This document shows, one piece after another, positions 47,075 through 57,591 of a stretch of 64,000 nucleotides of DNA. The position numbers and the translations under genes were made by a program. This DNA is from Bacteroidota bacterium (GTDB lineage: Bacteria > Bacteroidota > Bacteroidia > Cytophagales > Microscillaceae): positions 1 to 64,000 of the forward strand of contig RDXZ01000009.1 of assembly GCA_004293265.1 (NCBI GenBank), given 5' to 3'. The stretch's first letter is position 1. Each line of letters starts with the position of its first letter. The notes beneath the pieces were generated by a model. It saw only the letters and a program-made list of their open reading frames with translations, was not told where the DNA came from and searched no databases.

Positions 47075-50000
47075 ATGAAAACAAAGTTTCTATGGTTTGT
47101 AAAATTATGTTTGCTATTTTTAGTAATCAATAATTTGAAATCACAAACAATTACATTAACAGATGCCTGCACAGCACCTACTATTGTAACGCCAGGAAGT
47201 GGTGCATTTGTCAGTGCTAATACCTATCTCAATGCAAATGCAGATGTAACCGCCGCTATGACACCTGATGGTTTTATTCCCGCTTGTGCAGCTGCCAACC
47301 AAAGAGATGGCTGGTTTGCTTTTACCGCAGTAGGTACTTCTATGGTCGTGTCTTATACGCCTATTACAGCCGAAGATGTAGCAGTAGCCGTTTATCAAAA
47401 CACTTGCCCTTTGCCAAATGCTACAGGTACTATTTTACAATGTGCCAACTTATATGGTGCAGGGGTTACGGAAACCGTAAACTTAAGTGCTACCGTTGGG
47501 GTTACTTATTTAGTACGTGTCATTAAAGTATCAGGTCCGAGTGCCGCTATGACAGGAAAAGTTTCTGTTTATACAGGACCAAGAAGTTTATCATCTGGAG
47601 ACTTATGTACTGATGCAGGTTCTACTACTCGTACACTTTCTACCACAAGTTGTAACATTCCTTTTGATATCAATGCGAGATTTTTTCATAATGACCAATA
47701 TACTACCACTTGTACGGGGGCTTTACCTACTTTTGTAGATGGTTGGGCAAGAATTGATTTACTTTTAAATCAAGCCATTAGAGTTTCTTATACACATACC
47801 ACAAAAGATGCAGAAATTGCTATTTATAGTGGAGGTGCAGGCGGAGCCAATGCTACTATTTGTACAGGACTTGCTATAAGAGCCTGTGGTAATAGTGTAG
47901 GAATTGCGTCAGGGCTTCCACTCACAGAGTTTGTCGATTATACTTCTACCTTGGCAGGAATCAATACTTTTTATATCAGAGTAACTAATCGTACAGATAG
48001 AGCCACAATGACAGGAACTTTGTGTATTACAGAGTTGATTGCAAGAGATGCTTGTACTAATGCTATTGAAGGTATTAAAGTTGGAGATTGTAATGTTCCC
48101 TTAGATGTTCCTTCTACCTTTGGTGGAACTGTTAGAAATAATACAGAAAATGGTATCATTTCTGGTGAAACAGATAGCACACCAGATGTTTGGACTTATT
48201 TCATTGCACCTTTTACAGGTATAGTAGCCATAGAATATAACGGAGCTGCAAGTAGTACAAACTGCGGATTTGCAGTATATGAAACCTCTTCACCTGGTAC
48301 TTTTTGTACTGATTTGAATACTCCTACTCCTTATTTTGCAAGACAACCTGACTTAAGTCCTGTGCAGTTAACCAATGGAAGTAATCCTTTTTCAGGTAAT
48401 TTTTTGATAAAAATTACAACAGGACGGAGATATTATATAAGAGTAGTAAATGCAACAGGTTCATTGATTACAGGTTCTTTGTGTCTTTATAAAAGCGATA
48501 AAAAAGCTGAAGATTATTTTCATACATCTGCTTTATTGAGTAACACAGGTGCTGATTGCGGTATTCAATTTAATTTATTAAGTAGATATGAAAATAATGG
48601 ATTAGCAGGTACATCACTCAATAGTATCAATTGTGTATCTCCTAAAAACGCTATCAATGATGTTTGGGCTTCGTTTCGTCCCGTAGTCGGTGGTACATAT
48701 ATCATTGAATATAACAATGATAATAAATCTTCAACAGTGGCTAACGATGTGATGTTGTCTGTATATAGAATACCTGTTACTAGCGTAGGAGCTGATTTTG
48801 GAGGAAAAGGGGCAGATACTTATAGTGCGATAAGAGCCGCAGGAGCAGCTGCAAACTTAAATAATGGACAAGTATCATCTGAAAGTACAATAACTATTTC
48901 AGGTTCATCACTACCAATTCAAACAGGCGATTTAGATGGTAGCGGGGGAGATAGTCCTAATGATGATGGTTTTCCAGCAGCATACGGAGAAAGGTGGTAT
49001 AGAATTGGGGGAGTAGCAGGACAAACTTTTAGAGCTCGTTTTGAGGTAACATCAGGAACAGCTGCTTTGGAATGTGTCGAGGTGAGTAAAGCAACAGGTA
49101 ATATTATTTATGCAGATGTGCCAAACTTTGATATTGGTAATAATCCAAGTATATTAGCGCTCAAACAAGGCATCACACAAGATCTAGGTGGTACAGCTAC
49201 AAGTGACTATTATATCAGAATTATTAGAACTAGTCCCCTTACTACTCTGACAGGAAAATTAATTATTTATTACCCTAATACTAATGGCTCAAATATGCAA
49301 TTAGTGAATACTATGTGTGCTGATAACTTAATAGAAGGTATAGAAACGCTTACCTTGACGGGTGCAAATATAGCCACAGGCTTTCATTATTTTATTCGTG
49401 TAGCCAACAAGGCAATAGGTTCAACAATTGGTACTTTATGTATCCGCGATAATTCAGTAACGCAAGGTGATTTGTGTAGCAATGCCACAGGTTTGTTGGT
49501 TGGGAGTTGTGATGTTAATTTTGACGTTCCACTTACTTTTAACAATAACCAGCCTTTACCTACGGTGCCTTTGTGTGGAACAGGATTTTTTAGAGATGGT
49601 TGGATTTCGTTTACCGCCACCTCCACACAAACAACAATAGAATATAAAAGTGATAACAACGTAGCCTTAGCAGTGTATAGAGGTTCTTGTTCCAATTTAA
49701 TTTATTTGAATTGCGTTAATAATGATCCTGATGATGGTATCGAAAGTATCAAAATAAGCAATGCCATTGTCGGTTTGACTTACTATGTACGCATTATGAC
49801 TTTAAAAAATGTAGCCGTAGATGGAAGTGTTTGTATTTATAACAACAATGAGCGCGATGTTTGTGATGATAATGATATGGTTACACGCGTAGTGGGCGAT
49901 TGTAATTTACCTTTTGATGTGCCTGCAAGTTTTGACAACAGCACGTTAGCAGGTGGAGGCTTTGTGCCTTATCGTGATTTTGGTCAAGCGTTTCCTGTCA

Positions 50001-53000
50001 CAGAAACTGGTGGCTCTTTGACGCAAACCATCTTACCTGCTTATGCTTCTACTTGTGATGGAAATTTAGCGGCAATAGATGGAACTTTACTTCCTAACCA
50101 AAGTGTCGCTAAAGACGCTTGGATACGAGTGATAGGCAATGGAGGTGATGTAACTTTACTATATAACAATAGAGAAGCAACCTCAAATCCATCTTTAATT
50201 ATATATACTGCCTTAAAAGCAGTAGGACCTGTCAATTGTGGTTCTGGGTTAGATGGAGCAGGAAATGGCACAGCTGCCAATCAATATGCTTGTACGAACA
50301 GAGTAACCACTACAAGTCTTCAAACCGAATCTGTTACTTTTACCACCAATGCTGGGCAATTGTATTTAGTGAGGATATTAGATTTAACAGGAACAGGTAT
50401 GACAGGAAGATTGTGCGTATCAAGTGGACGACAAGATTATGAAGACCCTTGTGTAAACGTAGCAGGAGGTCTGCCAGGTCCAGCGGCAAGACAAGTAACA
50501 GTAGGTCAGTGTAGTATTCCGATGAATATTGTAACAGGATTAAATACTTGTTCTGTGCCTAATACATCTACTAATATTCTTAGTGGAACTTATACTATTT
50601 ATACAGAAAATTTTGATAACACAAATTGGGTTTCAAGTCCTGTCGACAATGATGCTTGGAATACTAATAATAGTCGTACATCTTCTGGATACGCAGGTGT
50701 GAGTGGTGGCAATAATATGCGTATGCGTAACTCCATTACCGCAGGTACAGTTTGTACTTTGACAAGTGGAACTATTTCTACCCTTACACTTACAAATATC
50801 ACAGTTTTATGGGGCGCAAGACGTACTGGTAGTGTAGCCGCCTTGACTTTTGAATGGAGAAGTGTAGCAGCTGGTACTTGGAATAATGTTACATTTACTA
50901 ATGTTGCCAATAATGATACTTGGGCATTGATAAATTCAGGAACAAGAATTGCACTTCCCGCAGGGGCAGCTGGTCTAGTCGATTTGCAATTTAGATTTAC
51001 TATTATTTCTGATGGTAATGGTGGAAGCACTAATGATAATTATAGAATAGATGATTTTAGTGTGCAAGGTAATTTAGCGTCAGGACCTCCAACTAATTAT
51101 AACGGAATCAATATTTTAGATTGTGCAGGCAATAATAAGGATTGTTCGGGAGGTGATGTATGGGCAACCGTAACCATTCCTTCTATTTGTAATCCGACTA
51201 CAGCATCATCTTTTACAACACAAGTGACTTGTACGGGTGCAGGGTATAACTGGAATACTTCTAACAATACTTGTTCTTGTCCAGCAAATACAATTCGTGC
51301 TACTTATCCAAATACTTTTACAGTACAATATGATAATAGAGATGGACTTTTAACGCCTGCTACAGATGTTAAAATGGTCGTCTATGATGCTTCGGTGGTT
51401 GGTTTTGATTGTAAAAATCAAAATACATATAAATGTGTAGGTTTTTCAGACAACGTGGGAGAAGGAATTGAGAGTTCAACCATTCAATTTGCACCTTCTA
51501 TGCCTTTGACACCTAATTTCCCAGCATCAGGAAAAACTTATTTGATTCGTATTATAAATAAAAGTACAACTGCAAGTGCTTTTGGAACTTTATGTTTGAT
51601 GTATGGTTCTTCTTTAGCAAGTTCGATTTGTCCGCCTCCTAATTGTTATGGAGAGTTGGAGGGTGAGTTTGTACCTTTTAATGTAAAAGGTGGAACTTAT
51701 GTTGATGTGAATACGCCCTCACGAACTATTCCTAATTGTGTAACACCAGGTGGTAGTAGCCCTGCTACTAATACTGATAATCCTATTCGCGCTCAAGGTT
51801 GGATGTCGTTTACGGTACCTGCTACGGCGAGTTATACTGCCGTAACAGTACAATATAACAATGACTTAACTTCAGGAAACGACCCTAATGCGGCGATTGC
51901 AGTTTATACTGCTCCTAATATGCCATTGCAAACGGGAAGCAATGTTTGTCCTACGGCACCTAATACAACTCCACCAGCAATTCTTGCGGCTAATTGTGTA
52001 GATGTATCAGGAAATGCAAACGGTGTACAGTATCTCGCGTGTTCAAACGCTGTATATCAAGGACCTGAAACAATGACATTTACCATTCAAAAGGGAAGGA
52101 CGTATTATGTTCGTATTATGAATGTTGATAATGTGTCTAATCCATCAGACTTAAATGGTTTGATTCGTGTGTTTCCTTTTGCACAATGTAGTCCAGGACC
52201 TGAATTGGTAACTGATGGTAAATTTGATATGTGGCCTGATATAAAAGCAACAGGGGGCGTACCACTCACAGCCGCTACAAGAGCAAACAACACTACTCCT
52301 ATTTGGGTTACCGATTCGCCTTCAGCTGCTCAAGATGCTGCAATGACTGCTGCAAGAGATGCTTATGACACAAACTTAGATGCTTATGTATTGCAAACAC
52401 CTAATGTAGAATTTGATGACCCTTATCCTAATAATTTGGATAATAACTCAACCACAGGTATTGCTCGTTTTGCTACTGATTATGGATTTGTAAGAGATAT
52501 TAGCAGTGCAAGCTTACCTGCAACAGGGGCAGGAAATCCACCTACTTCTTTGACTTATGCACAAGCAAGGTCAGAACAAGGAGAATTAGGACCAGAAGGA
52601 CGTTATCTCATCAGACAAACCCCTTGGACAGTAAAAGGTGATTGGTATGGTTATGGAAATGGCTACTCTGGTTATGGTGGTAATTGGGGTTGGGGAAATA
52701 CTAATTATTGGTATTGTGCATCAGGCAATGGTGGTTCAGGTGACGAGGCTTGCGTTGTTATCAATAGAGGAATAAGATATGGTAGTACAGACGGGACTTA
52801 TAATGATATACAAGCCAGGTGGACAAATACAGGAGTTTATGTAGATAGACCAAGGGCGTTGCCAGATACAAGAGAAGCTAATTTTATGATTGTCAATGGT
52901 TCGTATGACCCAGATAATTCTTTACCGCCAGGAAAAGTATGGTGCCAAACTATCAACAGAGGTGCAGGGGCAGGAAAAGTTGGTTATTATATTTTCTCTG

Positions 53001-54136
53001 TTTGGGTACAAAATATGATTAGTGGAGGTAGAAACCTTGATGTGCCTATGATGAGAATGACTGTCTGCGATATGGAAGACCCTGCTACAGGTGCTTTGCC
53101 TGCTGAATTAGACCTTGACCCAAGTGCCGCAGTAAGATTAAGCCGTTTACCGGGCGTAACTGACGTATTAGGAACAGGTGGAGCAATATTAGGAACTGTA
53201 AGACATCTCCCGATTCCACCAGTAGATAGAGTAAAAGCACCAAGAGTTGATTTTTCTTACGGTGCAGCTATGACTTGTAATTTGAGCTCTGAAGCAAGAG
53301 ATAGACGTTTGAAAACTTTAGGGGCTTCGTTTTTAGTAACCGAAACACCTGATAGATGGAAACCTATTCGTTGTGTATATCGCGCTCCTCAAAACATTAC
53401 TGAAATGAATATTTGTTTAGAAAACTTATCATTAACTAAAAATGGAAATGACTTTGCCATTGATGATATTTCTTTTTATGAATGTTTGAATCCTGATGCA
53501 GAAACTTTTGATAAATTATTGAAAGGCGACCCTTGCGAATTAACAGATAACCCTCAATCAGTAGATATTTTGTTGGGTGCAAGTATGTTAGATTTCTCTG
53601 GTAGATTGATAGGGGATAGAGTAGCATTAAATTGGCTTACTACCAAAGAAGACAAAACTTTACGTTATGAAATTCAAAGAAGCCATGATGGTACTAATTT
53701 CTATACCATCGGTTCAGAAGATGCAAGAGGAGTATTAGCAGGAGTAACCGCAGAATATAACCATAACGACAGAGATTTACCATTAGGCGTAAAAACTTTG
53801 TATTATCGTTTGAATATCGTTGAACTAAATGGTTATTCTCGTTTTTCTAACGTAATTGTAGTCGGTTTAAATAGTATCGAAACTTTTGATGTAAAACTTA
53901 TTCCAAATCCTGTAAAAACAAACGACGAAGTAGAAGTTCGTTTCAATGTACCAGAAGGAATCGCTAACATTGGAGTTTTTGATATGATGGGAACTCGCTT
54001 GATGACAACTCAAATGCCAACCACAAACGGTGAAAATCGTTTGATGATTAGCACAAAAGGAATGATTGCAGGTATGTATTTAGTAAAAATTATCCATAAT
54101 GGAAAAACAGTTACTAAAAAATTGATAGTTCGCTAA
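47075..54136 (+). CDS. Giant secreted multi-repeat protein with T9SS type A C-terminal sorting domain
   Basis: Signal peptide; about ten or more repeats with 'DGW.SFTA...V.Y......AVY...C......C........TYYVRI......G..C'; C-terminal KLIPNPVKTNDEVEVRF...GMYLVKIIHNGKTVTKKLIVR. Confidence 0.9.
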   Translation: MKTKFLWFVKLCLLFLVINNLKSQTITLTDACTAPTIVTPGSGAFVSANTYLNANADVTAAMTPDGFIPACAAANQRDGWFAFTAVGTSMVVSYTPITAEDVAVAVYQNTCPLPNATGTILQCANLYGAGVTETVNLSATVGVTYLVRVIKVSGPSAAMTGKVSVYTGPRSLSSGDLCTDAGSTTRTLSTTSCNIPFDINARFFHNDQYTTTCTGALPTFVDGWARIDLLLNQAIRVSYTHTTKDAEIAIYSGGAGGANATICTGLAIRACGNSVGIASGLPLTEFVDYTSTLAGINTFYIRVTNRTDRATMTGTLCITELIARDACTNAIEGIKVGDCNVPLDVPSTFGGTVRNNTENGIISGETDSTPDVWTYFIAPFTGIVAIEYNGAASSTNCGFAVYETSSPGTFCTDLNTPTPYFARQPDLSPVQLTNGSNPFSGNFLIKITTGRRYYIRVVNATGSLITGSLCLYKSDKKAEDYFHTSALLSNTGADCGIQFNLLSRYENNGLAGTSLNSINCVSPKNAINDVWASFRPVVGGTYIIEYNNDNKSSTVANDVMLSVYRIPVTSVGADFGGKGADTYSAIRAAGAAANLNNGQVSSESTITISGSSLPIQTGDLDGSGGDSPNDDGFPAAYGERWYRIGGVAGQTFRARFEVTSGTAALECVEVSKATGNIIYADVPNFDIGNNPSILALKQGITQDLGGTATSDYYIRIIRTSPLTTLTGKLIIYYPNTNGSNMQLVNTMCADNLIEGIETLTLTGANIATGFHYFIRVANKAIGSTIGTLCIRDNSVTQGDLCSNATGLLVGSCDVNFDVPLTFNNNQPLPTVPLCGTGFFRDGWISFTATSTQTTIEYKSDNNVALAVYRGSCSNLIYLNCVNNDPDDGIESIKISNAIVGLTYYVRIMTLKNVAVDGSVCIYNNNERDVCDDNDMVTRVVGDCNLPFDVPASFDNSTLAGGGFVPYRDFGQAFPVTETGGSLTQTILPAYASTCDGNLAAIDGTLLPNQSVAKDAWIRVIGNGGDVTLLYNNREATSNPSLIIYTALKAVGPVNCGSGLDGAGNGTAANQYACTNRVTTTSLQTESVTFTTNAGQLYLVRILDLTGTGMTGRLCVSSGRQDYEDPCVNVAGGLPGPAARQVTVGQCSIPMNIVTGLNTCSVPNTSTNILSGTYTIYTENFDNTNWVSSPVDNDAWNTNNSRTSSGYAGVSGGNNMRMRNSITAGTVCTLTSGTISTLTLTNITVLWGARRTGSVAALTFEWRSVAAGTWNNVTFTNVANNDTWALINSGTRIALPAGAAGLVDLQFRFTIISDGNGGSTNDNYRIDDFSVQGNLASGPPTNYNGINILDCAGNNKDCSGGDVWATVTIPSICNPTTASSFTTQVTCTGAGYNWNTSNNTCSCPANTIRATYPNTFTVQYDNRDGLLTPATDVKMVVYDASVVGFDCKNQNTYKCVGFSDNVGEGIESSTIQFAPSMPLTPNFPASGKTYLIRIINKSTTASAFGTLCLMYGSSLASSICPPPNCYGELEGEFVPFNVKGGTYVDVNTPSRTIPNCVTPGGSSPATNTDNPIRAQGWMSFTVPATASYTAVTVQYNNDLTSGNDPNAAIAVYTAPNMPLQTGSNVCPTAPNTTPPAILAANCVDVSGNANGVQYLACSNAVYQGPETMTFTIQKGRTYYVRIMNVDNVSNPSDLNGLIRVFPFAQCSPGPELVTDGKFDMWPDIKATGGVPLTAATRANNTTPIWVTDSPSAAQDAAMTAARDAYDTNLDAYVLQTPNVEFDDPYPNNLDNNSTTGIARFATDYGFVRDISSASLPATGAGNPPTSLTYAQARSEQGELGPEGRYLIRQTPWTVKGDWYGYGNGYSGYGGNWGWGNTNYWYCASGNGGSGDEACVVINRGIRYGSTDGTYNDIQARWTNTGVYVDRPRALPDTREANFMIVNGSYDPDNSLPPGKVWCQTINRGAGAGKVGYYIFSVWVQNMISGGRNLDVPMMRMTVCDMEDPATGALPAELDLDPSAAVRLSRLPGVTDVLGTGGAILGTVRHLPIPPVDRVKAPRVDFSYGAAMTCNLSSEARDRRLKTLGASFLVTETPDRWKPIRCVYRAPQNITEMNICLENLSLTKNGNDFAIDDISFYECLNPDAETFDKLLKGDPCELTDNPQSVDILLGASMLDFSGRLIGDRVALNWLTTKEDKTLRYEIQRSHDGTNFYTIGSEDARGVLAGVTAEYNHNDRDLPLGVKTLYYRLNIVELNGYSRFSNVIVVGLNSIETFDVKLIPNPVKTNDEVEVRFNVPEGIANIGVFDMMGTRLMTTQMPTTNGENRLMISTKGMIAGMYLVKIIHNGKTVTKKLIVR

Positions 54137-54160
54137 TCATTTTTTTTGAATAAAAAATAA

Positions 54161-54199
54161 AAAAAACCATACACTAAGTTTTTAGTGTGTGGTTTTTTG
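54161..54199 (+). terminator. Intrinsic terminator of the T9SS cargo gene
   Basis: aaaaaaccatacactaagtttttagtgtgtggttttttg. Confidence 0.8.
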
Positions 54200-54318
54200 T
54201 TTTTATCTCTCATTTTGATATTTATATTTTTTTTTCGTTTAAATAAATTTTTTTTTGTATTTATAAAAAAAAATATTTATATTTGTAAAAAAATTATAAA
54301 AAATAAATATATAAAAAT

Positions 54319-54477
54319 ATGAAAACAAGTGATTTAATCGAAATAGGCGTATTGGTCATCGTTGTTATGTTCGCCTTAGCTATGTTAAAAAGCGTTATTT
54401 GGTATGGACTTTTATTTGGTGGCGGTTATGCAGTCTATAAATTAGTATCTAATAATTCAAAACAAATAAACAAATGA
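54319..54477 (+). CDS. Small 52-aa membrane protein (absent from supplied ORF track)
   Basis: MKTSDLIEIGVLVIVVMFALAMLKSVIWYGLLFGGGYAVYKLVSNNSKQINK*; ATGA overlap with downstream gene. Confidence 0.65.
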   Translation: MKTSDLIEIGVLVIVVMFALAMLKSVIWYGLLFGGGYAVYKLVSNNSKQINK

Positions 54478-55112
54478 TACATATCAAAAGTTTTGTTTTT
54501 AATGCTTTCCAAGAAAATACGTATATTTTATATGATGAAACTAAAGAGGCTATCATTATTGACCCAGGCTGTCAGATGCACGCAGAACGCGGAATTTTAG
54601 ATAATTTCATAGAAAAAGAACAACTTAATTTGGTACATTTGCTCAATACACATTGTCATTTAGACCATGTGTTTGGTAATTTATACTTTCAAAAAAATTA
54701 TAATTTAAAATTAGCCATTCATCAAGCAGATGTACCTGTGTTGGCGGCTTGTACAATGGTGGCAAAAATGTATAATTTATCACCTTACGATGAATCTTTG
54801 GCTGATATTTTCTTGGAAGAAGGGCAACAAATCAAATTTGGAAACACAATCTTAGATATTTTACATTTGCCCGGACACGCACCTGGGCATCTTGGCTTTG
54901 TCAATCACACTGAAAAATTTATCATCAGTGGAGATGTGATATTTAAAGGAAGTATTGGAAGAACAGATTTTCCACTTTGTAATCATGATCATTTGATGGA
55001 TAGTATTAAAAATAAACTTTTTTTATTGCCCGATGATTATATTATTCATACAGGACATGGACAAAGTACTACCATTGGAGATGAGAAAAAAAACAATCCT
55101 TTTTTTAACTAA
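54474..55112 (+). CDS. MBL-fold metallo-hydrolase (glyoxalase II-like)
   Basis: NTHCHLDHVFGN, LHLPGHAPGHLGFV, ISGDVIFKGSIGRTDFP. Confidence 0.92.
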   Translation: MIHIKSFVFNAFQENTYILYDETKEAIIIDPGCQMHAERGILDNFIEKEQLNLVHLLNTHCHLDHVFGNLYFQKNYNLKLAIHQADVPVLAACTMVAKMYNLSPYDESLADIFLEEGQQIKFGNTILDILHLPGHAPGHLGFVNHTEKFIISGDVIFKGSIGRTDFPLCNHDHLMDSIKNKLFLLPDDYIIHTGHGQSTTIGDEKKNNPFFN

Positions 55113-55142
55113 TAAAAAATATTAAAAAAAAATGCTACTTTC

Positions 55143-55174
55143 TTTGGAATTGTCAAAAAAACAGTATATCTTTG
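55143..55174 (+). promoter_or_regulatory. Putative recA promoter, Bacteroidota type
   Basis: TTTG (55143-55146), 20 bp, TATCTTTG (55167-55174). Confidence 0.45.
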
Positions 55175-55211
55175 CTAAAAAATAAATCAAAATATTCAAA
55201 ATAATTTTTAT

Positions 55212-56291
55212 ATGTCAAATAATTCAACAGACAAAGCTGAAAAACTTAAAGTTCTCCAAAGCACAATGGAGAAATTGGATAAAACTTTTGGAAAAGGAAC
55301 GGTAATGCGTTTGAACGACGCAAGAGTGGAAGATGTTGCAACCATTTCAACTGGCTCTTTAGGATTGGATATTGCATTGGGCGTAGGTGGCTTCCCGCGT
55401 GGACGTGTGATAGAAATTTATGGACCTGAATCATCAGGAAAAACAACGGTTGCTATGCACGCCATTGCAGAAGCACAAAAAGTGGGTGGAATTGCGGCAT
55501 TTATTGATGCAGAACACGCTTTTGACCGCTCTTATGCTGAAAAATTAGGCATCGATACAGAAAATTTATTGATTTCTCAGCCTGACCATGGCGAGCAAGC
55601 CTTAGAAATTGCAGAACATTTAATTCGTTCAGGGGCAATTGATATTATTGTCATTGATTCAGTGGCGGCATTGGTGCCAAAAGGTGAGTTAGACGGCGAT
55701 ATGGGAGATAGCAAAATGGGTTTACAAGCAAGGTTGATGTCGCAAGCATTGCGTAAATTGACAGGAACTATCAATCGTACAGGCTGTTGTTGTATTTTTA
55801 TCAATCAATTACGCGATAAAATCGGCGTAATGTTTGGTAGCCCAGAAACAACCACAGGTGGAAATGCTTTGAAATTTTATGCTTCTGTGCGTTTGGATAT
55901 TCGTAGAATAGGACAAATCAAAGAAGGTGCTGATAGTGTGTTAGGAAACAGAACAAGAGTAAAAGTGGTAAAAAATAAAGTGGCACCACCTTTCAAACAA
56001 GTTGAATTTGATATTATTTATGGAGAAGGCATTTCAAAAGTAGGTGAAATTTTGGATATTGGTGTTGAACTGAACGTCATCAAAAAAGCAGGCTCTTGGT
56101 TTTCTTATAAAGAATCAAAATTAGGACAAGGACGCGAATCTGTCAAAGATATATTGATGCAAAATCCTGAATTGATGGAAGAATTAGAAAGAGAAATCAA
56201 AATCAAAATCGCTGAAGACGCACCAAGAATGGACGCAAAAGCCAAAAAGAAAATGGCAGCTGAGGAAGATGATGAAGAAGAGGAAGATTAA
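55212..56291 (+). CDS. recA: Recombinase RecA
   Basis: [64 protein letters not shown]. Confidence 0.98.
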   Translation: MSNNSTDKAEKLKVLQSTMEKLDKTFGKGTVMRLNDARVEDVATISTGSLGLDIALGVGGFPRGRVIEIYGPESSGKTTVAMHAIAEAQKVGGIAAFIDAEHAFDRSYAEKLGIDTENLLISQPDHGEQALEIAEHLIRSGAIDIIVIDSVAALVPKGELDGDMGDSKMGLQARLMSQALRKLTGTINRTGCCCIFINQLRDKIGVMFGSPETTTGGNALKFYASVRLDIRRIGQIKEGADSVLGNRTRVKVVKNKVAPPFKQVEFDIIYGEGISKVGEILDIGVELNVIKKAGSWFSYKESKLGQGRESVKDILMQNPELMEELEREIKIKIAEDAPRMDAKAKKKMAAEEDDEEEED

Positions 56292-56323
56292 TATTATTTC
56301 TTAATTTTTTATTGACAATATAC

Positions 56324-56368
56324 AAAAAAATATCACTTCTAAAACAAAATTTTAAAGTGATATTTTTT
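56324..56368 (+). terminator. Intrinsic terminator downstream of recA
   Basis: aaaaaaatatcacttctaaaacaaaattttaaagtgatatttttta. Confidence 0.75.
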
Positions 56369-56560
56369 ATTTTTTTTGAGGTAAGTTCAAAATAATTTAT
56401 ATTTATAATCAATTGATTTTCAAGTATTTATAAATAAAAGTTATTTTGATTAGGATTTTTTTAATGATAATTTTAAATACTTTTTCATAGTATTATTACT
56501 CAACTTCTGTTAAAAATACCTTGCAATCATATTATGATTTATTTTTCTTTTGCGATTTAT

Positions 56561-56749
56561 TTATTTATTTACCAATACTTTATCAAAATCAATACATAGA
56601 ACATTATCTTCATAATCTTCTATCAAAGAAACTAATAAGTCAAGTTCTTCATATTCAACACTTCCTATTGGGTGAGAAATCTGCATAAGATCCCAAACTC
56701 GTTTTAGTGCGTTTTGGTATTGTTCGGTGGAATTAAGTTTATGGTTCAT
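56561..56749 (-). CDS. HigA N-terminal-like antitoxin fragment lacking an HTH
   Basis: NSTEQYQNALKRVWDLMQISHPIGSVEYEELDLLVSLIEDYED resembles the N-terminal portion of HigA (COG5499-like); ORF ends before any HTH. Confidence 0.65.
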   Translation of the reverse strand: MNHKLNSTEQYQNALKRVWDLMQISHPIGSVEYEELDLLVSLIEDYEDNVLCIDFDKVLVNK

Positions 56750-57044
56750 AAGTAATTTTTTTTGCGTCTATTTTATCATATTCAACATGTGTTCCTATCC
56801 AAAGAATAAAAACAAATTTTATTTCATAATCTACTTCAGTTATCAAACGAAAATCATTCCCTTTTATGTTAAAAATTACTCGATTATTTCCTAAAATACT
56901 TGCATTTCCAAATATATTTTTAATTTCATTGGGTGTACTCCATTCTTGTTGTTTAGTAATAATGTACCAATCTCGTAATGGCTGTTCTGATTCGGGATAA
57001 ATCTTCCAAAAATTACGTAACGTACTTTTCGCTATAATTCTCAT
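56739..57044 (-). CDS. higB: HigB-type mRNA interferase toxin
   Basis: MRIIAKSTLRNFWKIYPESEQPLRDWYIITKQQEWSTPNEIKNIFGNASILGNNRVIFNIKGNDFRLITEVDYEIKFVFILWIGTHVEYDKID. Confidence 0.9.
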   Translation of the reverse strand: MRIIAKSTLRNFWKIYPESEQPLRDWYIITKQQEWSTPNEIKNIFGNASILGNNRVIFNIKGNDFRLITEVDYEIKFVFILWIGTHVEYDKIDAKKITYEP

Positions 57045-57481
57045 TTATTTAATAAAATATATAATTTGTCTAACTGTTTTTCGAGATTTTGGATTTGTTT
57101 TTCGTGCTTATCTTCGTTTTTTTGAATTTGTTTTTGAAGGTCGCTTATATAATTATCTTTTTCCATGAGTAGTTTTTCGTATAGTTTTTCCGTGCCATTT
57201 ACAATAGAGTTGATATAATTTGCTGAATTTCCATCCACTTTACAATTATTAAAAACCATTTTTGTATCAAAACTTACCAGACCTGCTATACTCATTTCTA
57301 AAGCATCAGCAATAATTTGCAATTCACTAAAAGATATATCCTTATTTCCATTCTCAAGATTTTGATAATTACGCACTGTCATATCTAATTTTTGTGCTAA
57401 CTGTGTTTGAGTAAAACCTTTTAATTCTCTTAGTTTTTTAATTCTATCTTTAACTTCTGCTAATTTTGTTGTGATTGTCAT
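57041..57481 (-). CDS. XRE-family HTH regulator with C-terminal coiled coil
   Basis: KKLRELKGFTQTQLAQKLDMTVRNYQNLENGNKDISFSELQIIADALEM; heptad-like C-terminus; 4-nt overlap with higB. Confidence 0.9.
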   Translation of the reverse strand: MTITTKLAEVKDRIKKLRELKGFTQTQLAQKLDMTVRNYQNLENGNKDISFSELQIIADALEMSIAGLVSFDTKMVFNNCKVDGNSANYINSIVNGTEKLYEKLLMEKDNYISDLQKQIQKNEDKHEKQIQNLEKQLDKLYILLNK

Positions 57482-57591
57482 AAAATAAATTTTATTATGA
57501 AGTTTATCTTCGTGTTAAGTGAACTTTATTTCCAAACGCAAAAGTAAATAAAATCGTTTACATATCAAACAATTAAACTAAAATTTTATTT

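Noticed and set aside
47156-53627. ORFs antisense or out of frame within the T9SS cargo gene
   Set aside because: Low-complexity shadow ORFs in a repetitive gene; the 2353-aa frame explains the region.
55212-56291. Acidic recA C-terminus as unusual
   Set aside because: Acidic C-terminal tails are common in RecA.
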